DNA of 40,101 bases from Candidatus Hydrogenedentota bacterium (GTDB lineage: Bacteria > Hydrogenedentota > Hydrogenedentia > Hydrogenedentales > CAITNO01). The position numbers were made by a program, and so were the translations under genes. The notes below the pieces were generated by a model. That model ran no database searches and was not told the DNA's origin. It was given only the letters and a program-made list of their open reading frames with translations. Positions within the stretch are counted from its first letter, which is position 1, and the number at the start of each line of letters is the position of its first letter. The stretch covers positions 1-40,101 of the forward strand of contig JAAYBJ010000322.1 of assembly GCA_012730105.1 (NCBI GenBank), written 5' to 3'. This document shows positions 34,802 through 40,101 of the stretch, piece by piece.

Positions 34802-35767
34802 ATGAAGAACAGTCTGGTCGTATTGTTGGCCGCCACGCTGGCCTTTTCGGGAATTGCGCTTGCGGAATCCACGTCATCGGATGCCGCGCTGGAAATGACA
34901 ATGCTGATGCAGTTTGCCGAAGAAGTGGGCCTGGGCGACTATGAGCTTATCGATGTGCTGGCCGGTTACCGGGAATATCGCAGTATGATGGACGGCTACA
35001 CCAAGCAACGTGATGAAAAGGAAGCCGCCCTCAATGCGGCGATAGCGAATAATGAGAGTGGTGTAATCGCCGGACTCACCCGCGAACTTATGGACGTGGA
35101 CATGAACATTATGCGCCTGCAACAAAGCAGCGTCAACCAGGCGTCCGCCTTGATGGATGCCACGTCTGTGGCGAAGTTGTACCTGATGGTTCGGGATATG
35201 GATGCCGCCAAGGAGGCCTTTTTGAAGACACTTGCCGGCCCGCCCGCAATTGATCCCTGCACCGGGGTCGTGGCGCCGGAACAGGCTGAAATCGCCGAGA
35301 CAGCGCCTGCCGAAGCCGCACCTGTCGCGGCTGCGCCGGTTGAAGCCGCGCCCGTTGCCGCTGCGCCGGTTGAAGCCGCGCCCGTTGCCGCTGCGCCGGT
35401 TGAAACCGCACCGGTCGCCGCTGAGAATACCACGGAAGTTCTGATGAACCAGGCGAAGGAATTCCTGGGCAAAGTGGCCGCCAAAGATCTGGACGGCGCC
35501 ATGGTGGCTGTTTCGGATAACTTTGAACACTACGAGTATGGCAGCAAGGAAGAACTCAAGTCCTTCCTGGATGAAGCGAAACAGTCCGGCTTCCTCGATG
35601 AGCTTAAAATCATCACGGATGATACGGAAGTAAAAATCGAGGGGGATAAAGCGGTCATTTATCCCGTGGACGTGGAAGGTTTCTTTGGAAGTTTCACCCT
35701 GGAACTCACCTGTCAGAAAGAGGGCGACAAGTGGATGGTGACCACCATGGACATCTTCGGCATCTAA
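34802..35767 (+). CDS. periplasmic protein with coiled-coil, APVEAAPVAA linker and C-terminal NTF2-like domain
   Basis: 321 residues with AAGGAG 9 bases before the ATG. Signal peptide to about residue 21 (GIALA/EST). Residues 30-155 are helical with coiled-coil character (DGYTKQRDEKEAALNAAIANN, LTRELMDVDMNIMRLQQS). Residues 165-208 form a Pro/Ala/Val/Glu linker of ten-residue repeats. The C-terminal 105 residues (AKEFLGKVAAKDLDGAMVAVSDNFEHYEYG, DKWMVTTMDIFGI) look like a small SnoaL/NTF2-like or DUF4440-type fold. I do not recognise a specific function; the linker may span the periplasm or peptidoglycan. A strong terminator follows. Confidence 0.8.
   Translation: MKNSLVVLLAATLAFSGIALAESTSSDAALEMTMLMQFAEEVGLGDYELIDVLAGYREYRSMMDGYTKQRDEKEAALNAAIANNESGVIAGLTRELMDVDMNIMRLQQSSVNQASALMDATSVAKLYLMVRDMDAAKEAFLKTLAGPPAIDPCTGVVAPEQAEIAETAPAEAAPVAAAPVEAAPVAAAPVEAAPVAAAPVETAPVAAENTTEVLMNQAKEFLGKVAAKDLDGAMVAVSDNFEHYEYGSKEELKSFLDEAKQSGFLDELKIITDDTEVKIEGDKAVIYPVDVEGFFGSFTLELTCQKEGDKWMVTTMDIFGI
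35311..35430 (+). repeat. 30-bp tandem repeat coding the APVEAAPVAA linker
   Basis: Four 30-base units start at 35311, 35341, 35371 and 35401. Units 2 and 3 are identical; unit 1 differs at several bases and unit 4 is degenerate. Unit length keeps the frame, so copy-number change would lengthen or shorten the linker without disrupting the protein. Confidence 0.9.
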
Positions 35768-35793
35768 TTACACGAATTACGTTTTAAGCAACA

Positions 35794-35831
35794 GTGCGCC
35801 GGCTTCTGAAAAGAGGCCGGCGCACTTTTTT
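35794..35831 (+). terminator. intrinsic terminator after the repeat-linker protein gene
   Basis: Arms GTGCGCCGGC and GCCGGCGCAC, extended inward by TTCT/AGAG to a GAAA loop, followed by TTTTTT. It lies between this gene and the convergent moaC. Confidence 0.93.
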
Positions 35832-35874
35832 GATACATGCTGGAGGCAAAGGCGGGCGCTTCACGCCGCATCCC

Positions 35875-36393
35875 TTACTCCTTGGTCTTTTCCAATAAGA
35901 GGATATCCCCCATGACCATCTGCTTGTCCACGGCCTTGCACATGTCATACACCGTCAACAACGCCGCGCTGACCGCCGTAAGGGCCTCCATTTCAACGCC
36001 CGTCCTGCCGCAACTCGTCACTTCACTCGTGACGACAATGCCCTCCGGGTCCAGGGCGGCCTTGACGACAATCCCGGTCAACAGGATAGTGTGGCATAAG
36101 GGGATCCATTCCCAGGTACGTTTCGCGGCCTGGACGCCCGCAATTTCGGCAACCGTCAATACATCACCTTTTTTAAGCAGATTGCCCGCAACCAGTTCCA
36201 GGGTTTTGGGCGCCAGTTTGATAAGGCCCCGGGCGCGGGCAACCCGGCGCTGGTCGGGCTTGGCGCCCACGTCCACCATGCGAGCGCGGCCTTCGGCATC
36301 CACATGGGACATACGAGGCAGGCCGTCGTTCTTCTTGTTCACACGATTTTTTGCTGCGGGCCGAACTTTGCCGGACTCCTGATTCCTGGACAT
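35875..36393 (-). CDS. moaC: cyclic pyranopterin monophosphate synthase MoaC
   Basis: 172 residues. MoaC turns the MoaA product 3',8-cyclo-GTP into cyclic pyranopterin monophosphate in molybdenum cofactor synthesis. Signatures: LSHVDAEGRARMVDVG-type opening (here MSHVDAEGRARMVDVG), PLCHTILL, TSCGRTGVEMEALTAVSAALLTVYDMCKAVDK, GDILLLEK. An extra basic N-terminal 25 residues (SRNQESGKVRPAAKNRVNKKN) precede the core. The ATG lies 2 bases beyond the moaA stop; its ribosome site AGGAGG is formed by the last two codons of moaA. Confidence 0.96.
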   Translation of the reverse strand: MSRNQESGKVRPAAKNRVNKKNDGLPRMSHVDAEGRARMVDVGAKPDQRRVARARGLIKLAPKTLELVAGNLLKKGDVLTVAEIAGVQAAKRTWEWIPLCHTILLTGIVVKAALDPEGIVVTSEVTSCGRTGVEMEALTAVSAALLTVYDMCKAVDKQMVMGDILLLEKTKE

Positions 36394-36395
36394 GT

Positions 36396-37193
36396 TTAGC
36401 CTCCTATAATGTTAAATGCGGTGGTGCAGCAATCGCCCCGCTCGGGTTTCGCGCCGACCGCCGCTTCAATCGCCCTTGCGGCGCCCAGTTCCCGGACGCT
36501 GAACCCCAAATTGCTGAAGAGGCAGGGGCGAATATTACCGTCGCAGGACAGCCTGAGCCGGTTGCAATGTGCACAATCCCCTCCCTCTCCGCCGATTACC
36601 TTGGAAAAAGTGCCTGCCGACAAATTCATCCTGCGGATGAAACGCACTTCCAACCCCTCCGCCCGGCCATAGGCGGCAACATCACGTGCGTCGGGCTCCT
36701 CCGGACTGTCCCCGATGACGCAGTTCAGTTTGATTGGCCCAAGCCCGGCATCCCTGGCCCTCTCGATCCCCGTCAGGACATTGCGGACATCGCCGCCGCG
36801 GGTAATCTCCGCGTAGCGTTCCGGAACCAGGGCGTCCAAGCTGACATTCACCCGCTGCAGTCCGGCATCAGCCAGGTCCCGCGCGAACCGGGCCAGTTGC
36901 TGACCATTCGTAGTCATCGCCAGGTCCCGGATGCCCTCTATCTTGGCCAGCATCGAAACCAGCGTCACGATACCGCGCCGCACCAGGGGCTCACCGCCCG
37001 TCAGACGGAGTTTGGTGATACCCATGGCGGCGGCAGCCCGCGCCACCTCCGTTATTTCCTCAAAGGACAACAGCTCCTCATGCTGCAACAAGGGTATGCC
37101 CTGCGCCGGCATGCAATACACACAGCGCAGGTCACACTTGTCCGTCACGGAAATGCGCAGATAGGTAATCGGCCTATGAAAAGAATCCAGCAC
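36396..37193 (-). CDS. moaA: GTP 3',8-cyclase MoaA, shortened form
   Basis: 265 residues from a GTG start, against about 330 for typical MoaA. First cluster Cys 20, 24 and 27 (TDKCDLRCVYC), KLRLTGGEPLVRRG at 61-74, MTTNGQQL, VNVSLDAL. The second 4Fe-4S cluster is intact: C207, C210 and C224 (DCAHCNRLRLSCDGNIRPC), with the GTP-contacting Arg residues of NRLR. The C-terminal Gly-Gly needed for activity is present (IIGG). About 45 residues normally between the RFIELM strand and the second cluster are missing (RFIRRMNLSAGTFSKVIGGEGGDC), with no sign of frameshift. It is first in an operon with moaC. No other molybdopterin genes are here. An extended -10 lies upstream at 37251-37259. Confidence 0.9.
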   Translation of the reverse strand: MLDSFHRPITYLRISVTDKCDLRCVYCMPAQGIPLLQHEELLSFEEITEVARAAAAMGITKLRLTGGEPLVRRGIVTLVSMLAKIEGIRDLAMTTNGQQLARFARDLADAGLQRVNVSLDALVPERYAEITRGGDVRNVLTGIERARDAGLGPIKLNCVIGDSPEEPDARDVAAYGRAEGLEVRFIRRMNLSAGTFSKVIGGEGGDCAHCNRLRLSCDGNIRPCLFSNLGFSVRELGAARAIEAAVGAKPERGDCCTTAFNIIGG

Positions 37194-37250
37194 AGCGTTC
37201 CATCAATCATCACAGGTTGTATTCAAGGGGAAAAGATAACCGAAGGCATA

Positions 37251-37259
37251 AGTATACCA
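37251..37259 (-). promoter_or_regulatory. extended -10 promoter of moaA-moaC
   Basis: The minus strand reads TGGTATACT, identical to the element before sulfatase 1. Start near 37244 gives a leader of about 50 bases, too short for a molybdenum cofactor riboswitch. Confidence 0.55.
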
Positions 37260-37282
37260 GCAAGACGGCGTGCGGAGCATGT

Positions 37283-37305
37283 GAATTAAGAATTACGAAT
37301 TGAAG
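37283..37305 (+). repeat. 23-bp direct repeat, left copy, before the fucosidase gene
   Basis: AATTAAGAATTACGAATTGA followed by AGG. It matches the copy at 38369-38392 at about 20 positions with one inserted base. Confidence 0.75.
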
Positions 37306-37323
37306 GGCTTTTCGAATCGTTTC

Positions 37324-37332
37324 TGGTAGAAT
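37324..37332 (+). promoter_or_regulatory. extended -10 promoter of the fucosidase gene
   Basis: TGGTAGAAT fits TGn-TATAAT with one mismatch, 27 bases before the ATG. The start would lie near 37339, just before the ribosome site. No -35 is evident; the left direct repeat ends about 20 bases upstream. Confidence 0.5.
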
Positions 37333-37358
37333 GGCTGCAACAATAGGAGGTCCCAGGT

Positions 37359-38375
37359 ATGTACACACGGGTTTGTATTTTGTTGGCATGTGCCATTGTA
37401 ACGGGCGCCCACGCGCAGAAAGAAGATGCCGTCCGCGCAAAAGAATTGTCGGACCTGCACATGGGCATGTTTGTATGCTGGTCGCTCAGCACCTTTTCCG
37501 GCTACGAGTGGACGAGGGGCGTTACCAGCCCGGAGTATTTCAAAGCCACCGGCTGCGACACGGATCAGTGGTGCAAGACGGCAAAAGAGGCCGGCATGGG
37601 CTACATCCTTTTTCTGACCAAGCACCACGACGGCTTCTGCCTGTGGGACACAAAAACCACGGAATTCAAGTCCACTAACAGCCCGCTGAAGATGGACGTG
37701 CTGGCGGCACTACGTAAGTCCTGCGACACGTACGGATTGAAACTCGCCCTGTATTTTTCTGAGGGGGACTGGACCTGGATTAAAGAACCGCTGCCTGAAG
37801 ACGGGCTCATCCCCGGCAGCCCGGAATGGGGCAATCGCATCTGGTCCTCCGGGAAGAACCCGGAATTGAAAAAGGAGCAGCTGAAGGAACTGATGACCGG
37901 ATATGGCCCGATTGCCTTCTTCTGGATGGACCATGCCCAGGGCGACGGCGGTCTGAACCATAGTGAAACTACGACCTGGATGAAAAGCCTGCAGCCGGAC
38001 TGCTTTGTTGGCTTCAACCACGGCGTGCCCGCCGGCGATCTTTGCCTGCGCGAGATGGGCAGTCCCGGCCCCATCGGCGATGCCAATGCCTCAAAATATA
38101 ACAAGGACGCCGAGACCGGATACAAAGGCTATCTCGTCGCCGAATTCACCTATCCCATACTGCCACCCCATGAAGGCGGCGCCCAATGGTTCTATTCCCT
38201 GCCGAAACACGACCCGTTGTGCCATCCGGCTGAAAAACTCTTCGAAGACTATAAAGGCGCCGTCAAATACGGAAACATTTTTTCCATTGACGTGGGACCG
38301 GATTACAAGGGACGACTGCGGGACATTGATGTCACCACGCTGAGGGCGTTGGGGAAATTAATAATTGAGAATTAA
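37359..38375 (+). CDS. secreted GH29-type alpha-L-fucosidase, catalytic domain only
   Basis: 338 residues with AGGAGGT 7 bases before the ATG. Signal peptide to about residue 19 (GAHA/QKED). GH29 landmarks: LHMGMFVCWS, SPEYFKATGCDTDQWCKTAKEAGMGYILFLTKHHDGFCLWDT (H89, H90), KMDVLAALRKSCDTYGLKLALYFSEGDW, GPIAFFWMDH with D191 as the candidate nucleophile, and NIFSIDVGPDYKGRL. It would release alpha-L-fucose from glycans outside the cytoplasm. Typical GH29 proteins have a further C-terminal beta-sandwich; this one stops after the barrel. Its last codons (LIIEN) and stop fall in an AT-rich segment that runs into the right copy of the direct repeat. Neighbour genes are unrelated. Confidence 0.85.
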   Translation: MYTRVCILLACAIVTGAHAQKEDAVRAKELSDLHMGMFVCWSLSTFSGYEWTRGVTSPEYFKATGCDTDQWCKTAKEAGMGYILFLTKHHDGFCLWDTKTTEFKSTNSPLKMDVLAALRKSCDTYGLKLALYFSEGDWTWIKEPLPEDGLIPGSPEWGNRIWSSGKNPELKKEQLKELMTGYGPIAFFWMDHAQGDGGLNHSETTTWMKSLQPDCFVGFNHGVPAGDLCLREMGSPGPIGDANASKYNKDAETGYKGYLVAEFTYPILPPHEGGAQWFYSLPKHDPLCHPAEKLFEDYKGAVKYGNIFSIDVGPDYKGRLRDIDVTTLRALGKLIIEN

Positions 38376-38392
38376 GAAATAAGAATTGGAAG
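38369..38392 (+). repeat. direct repeat, right copy, at the fucosidase stop codon
   Basis: AATTAAGAAATAAGAATTGG followed by AAGG, a near match in the same orientation to 37283-37305. The fucosidase TAA stop lies within it. Confidence 0.75.
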
Positions 38393-38629
38393 GCGGAAAT
38401 GAAGAAAATGTTGTCAGGGATAAGTGCTATACTTTTACGATTCGGATAGTGAAGTTGTATCAGCGTTTACCAATAAAGAAGAAAGCGTTTTTGTTTCCAA
38501 AGCAGATTTTGCGCTGTCAACCCTAGCATCGGTGCAAATGTGAAACAATCTTTTGGCGGGCAACCCCGAGCACATTTCGTCTCTAAAATGTCCGTTGCGC
38601 ATAAAGAGTCGCGCGAAACGTGCTAGTGA

Positions 38630-38842
38630 TTACGTCTGCTGAAAGACATGGAATACCTGACACGAGCCGAACTCGAAGACATATATACCAACGCCGAGAA
38701 ACTCTGCCACCTTATCGCTTCTATCCTAAAAAGCACGCCAACCCGATTTCATTCCGCATTCGGCTGTTCCGCCCCCTGTTCCCCCTCCCCCATTCTCCTA
38801 TGCTATAATCCAGTTTCGGGTGGATTCCCCTGGGAGTTATAG
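38630..38842 (+). pseudogene. remnant of a four-helix-bundle (S23 / 23S intervening-sequence type) protein
   Basis: The frame through 38630-38751 translates to LRLLKDMEYLTRAELEDIYT followed by NAEKLCHLIASILKS, which resembles the last two helices of four-helix-bundle proteins (typically ...LGYL...EFEELY..AEEI.RML.GLIKSL). Upstream in-frame stops and the absence of the earlier helices show it is a fragment. After IASILKS the frame continues into unrelated Pro/Ser-rich sequence to 38842. Assignment by eye. Confidence 0.45.
38801..38809 (+). promoter_or_regulatory. extended -10 promoter of the ABC exporter operon
   Basis: TGCTATAAT is a perfect extended -10, preceded by a C-rich tract with no -35. 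Start near 38816, about 36 bases before the permease ATG. Confidence 0.65.
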
Positions 38843-38851
38843 CCTTTTATC

Positions 38852-39715
38852 ATGCCTCGAGTTGTATATACCCCTCAATCTGAATCTTTTACGCCTAAAC
38901 GCGTCCTGCGCAACATGGCGCGTGGCGTCGTGCAGTCGCGCTACATGGCGCTGCGGTTGGTGGTCAAAGATATTAAATCCGACTATTCCAAGTCCCAATT
39001 CGGCCTGATCTGGGAACTTATCGATCCCCTGGTGCTGGGTTTTATTTTCTATTCGCTCATGCGTACCCGGGTCATTAATCCCGGTGAAACGCATATGCCC
39101 TATGCCATCTTCATCATTTACGGCCTGCTGATGTATGCCACCTTCACTGAATCCGTCATGCGCATGGTCAACCTGGTCAAAAGTTCCAAGTCCCTGCTCA
39201 GCCAGTTGAAACTGCCTCCGGAAGCGCTGATTCTGTCCGTGCTTTTCCGCATCGGGTTCAACTGCTTTTTCAGATTGCTGGTCATGTTGTTTTTCTCGCT
39301 GCTCTTGCGGAACAGCGCCCTGGCCATTGATCAGAGCGCCTTTAACTTGGTCGGTTTTCTCAAGTTCCTCCTGCTTTTCCCGTCCGTGATTCTGGTGGGC
39401 GCATCTATCGGCCTGTTTTTTGCCCCGCTGAATGCTATTTACAGCGATGTGGGCACGGCATTACGCATCGGTTTGGGACCGTATCGTTACCTCTCCCCCG
39501 TGCTCTGGCCGCTGCCGCTCACCGGGCTCTGGGCCTATGTACACGCCGTCAGCCCTATATCCCCCCTGTTTCTGGACCTGCGCACACTCGCTACCAACGA
39601 CATCATGAACTATCCCGGCCATTTTGCGGCACGTATCTTTCTTTTCGGAGGCATGTTCCTCTTCGCCTGGTTTGTTTTCCACATTTCCATCGTTGTACTC
39701 TCGGAGAAGGCGTAA
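38852..39715 (+). CDS. ABC-2 type permease for polysaccharide export (Wzm/TagG family)
   Basis: 287 residues. An amphipathic N-terminal region with RYMALRLVVKDIKSDYSKSQFGLIWELIDPL, the hallmark of ABC-2 polysaccharide/polyol-phosphate export permeases, is followed by about six hydrophobic helices (LVLGFIFYSLM, YAIFIIYGLLMYATFTESV, FFRLLVMLFFSLLL, FLKFLLLFPSVILVGASIGLFF, and two near the C-terminus). YRYLSPVLWP and SPISPLFLDLRTL are late-loop motifs. With the ATPase that follows after 1 base, it exports a lipid-linked O-antigen, capsule or teichoic-like polymer across the inner membrane. The polymer is unknown; wecE at the other end of the window is a possible contributor. Confidence 0.9.
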   Translation: MPRVVYTPQSESFTPKRVLRNMARGVVQSRYMALRLVVKDIKSDYSKSQFGLIWELIDPLVLGFIFYSLMRTRVINPGETHMPYAIFIIYGLLMYATFTESVMRMVNLVKSSKSLLSQLKLPPEALILSVLFRIGFNCFFRLLVMLFFSLLLRNSALAIDQSAFNLVGFLKFLLLFPSVILVGASIGLFFAPLNAIYSDVGTALRIGLGPYRYLSPVLWPLPLTGLWAYVHAVSPISPLFLDLRTLATNDIMNYPGHFAARIFLFGGMFLFAWFVFHISIVVLSEKA

Positions 39716-39716
39716 T

Positions 39717-40101
39717 ATGGCTCCTATCGTACAAGTGGAACATGTGTACAAAAAATACTCGCGTAACGCTAATGCCCACCTCAATTACGGAATGCGCGAC
39801 CTATATAACCATCTGCTTGGACGTAAACCGTCCATGGAACTGCGCAAGGACGAATTCTTCGCCGTAAACGATGTATCCTTCAGTCTGGAGCGGGGCGACA
39901 CCCTTGCCCTCATCGGCCGCAATGGTTCCGGGAAAAGCACCCTGCTTAAAATGCTGAACGGCCTTATCAAACTCGATGCAGGACGCATCGTTATGGATGG
40001 GCGTGTTCAGGCGCTGATCAATCTCGGCGCGGGATTTAACGGGGCGCTTTCCGGCATGGATAACATCTACAACAGCGCCGCCCTGTATGGGTTCAACCGG
40101 A
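39717..40101 (+). CDS. ABC exporter ATP-binding protein (Wzt/TagH family), 5' part
   Basis: 128 codons, open to the window end. It begins 1 base after the permease stop with GGAGAAGG 6 bases before the ATG. MAPIVQVEHVYKKYSR, an insert typical of polysaccharide exporters (LNYGMRDLYNHLLGRK), FAVNDVSFSLERGDTLALIGRNGSGKSTLLKML (Walker A GRNGSGKST), and ALINLGAGFNGALSGMDNIY, the modified Q-loop region of Wzt/TagH proteins. Whether it has the C-terminal carbohydrate-binding extension of Wzt cannot be seen. It powers the permease at 38852-39715. Confidence 0.93.
   Translation, partial: MAPIVQVEHVYKKYSRNANAHLNYGMRDLYNHLLGRKPSMELRKDEFFAVNDVSFSLERGDTLALIGRNGSGKSTLLKMLNGLIKLDAGRIVMDGRVQALINLGAGFNGALSGMDNIYNSAALYGFNR

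Larger units (their letters stand above)
38376..38851. other. 476-bp region between fucosidase and ABC exporter, mostly decayed sequence
   Basis: Contains an extended -10 sequence TGCTATACT (38425-38433) not followed by a proper gene, fragments of open frame interrupted by stops, a four-helix-bundle protein remnant (38630-38751), a pyrimidine-rich tract (about 38770-38800) and the exporter promoter (38801-38809). No intact gene. Confidence 0.5.

Noticed and set aside
34996-35502. Minus-strand ORF with AATGAASTG repeats
   Set aside because: The repeats are the antisense reading of the 30-bp linker repeats in the plus-strand gene.
37194-37244. Molybdenum cofactor riboswitch before moaA
   Set aside because: The predicted leader is only about 50 bases and has no matching structure.
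36351-37289. 312-codon plus-strand ORF across moaA
   Set aside because: It is antisense to moaA and moaC, which match their families in full; its translation has no recognisable fold or ribosome site.

Overview
The window looks like chromosomal DNA of an uncultured Gram-negative-type bacterium with a moderately high GC content and a surface-polysaccharide lifestyle. Tat-exported sulfatases, a Gfo/Idh plus DUF1080 pair, a GxGYxYP protein, a GH29-type fucosidase, a heparinase II/III protein and giant Ig/PKD surface proteins with C-terminal hydrophobic-RRR sorting tails are typical of the Lentisphaerota/Kiritimatiellota/Verrucomicrobiota and Hydrogenedentota. This placement is inference from gene content; there is no rRNA or marker gene here to settle it. 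No tRNA, CRISPR array, transposase or phage gene was found.

Layout. 1-5378 (minus strand): B12-binding radical SAM protein, a membrane M28-like protein whose metal ligands appear replaced, ThiF fused to a ThiS-like domain, WecE sugar aminotransferase, and the start of an SGNH-type protein cut by the window edge. 5529-8057: a lipoprotein (minus) divergent from a GltS-type transporter (plus). 8165-17022: a glycan-catabolism block with a Gfo/Idh - DUF1080 - beta-propeller operon (minus), a sulfatase (plus), a second sulfatase and an unrecognised 845-residue secreted protein (minus). 17286-22214 (plus): a secreted PHP-domain protein with a LamG domain inserted inside the PHP fold, glycerate kinase, and a heparinase II/III protein overlapping it by 8 bp. 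22463-30142: one 2559-codon ORF that reads as two secreted surface proteins joined in frame, ended by a strong terminator. 30362-32481: orphan PfaD coupled by an ATGA overlap to lspA. 32528-32727 (minus): a predicted ~165-nt small RNA with promoter and terminator. 32817-35767: a GxGYxYP protein and a periplasmic protein with an Ala/Pro/Val/Glu repeat linker. 35875-37193 (minus): moaA-moaC, with an unusually short MoaA. 37359-40101 (plus): a short GH29 fucosidase between near-identical 23-bp repeats, a decayed segment, and the permease and ATPase of a polysaccharide ABC exporter running off the end.

How the genes may work together. The sulfatases, fucosidase, heparinase-like protein and the oxidoreductase/DUF1080 pair fit breakdown of sulfated, fucosylated glycans, with DUF1080 and Gfo/Idh suggesting the 3-keto-glycoside route. 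WecE, the SGNH protein and the ABC exporter fit synthesis and export of a surface polysaccharide. The most unusual features are the fused double surface protein with an internal sorting tail followed at once by a second signal peptide, the PHP-LamG insertion, the predicted small RNA, and the unexplained large secreted protein beside sulfatase 2.
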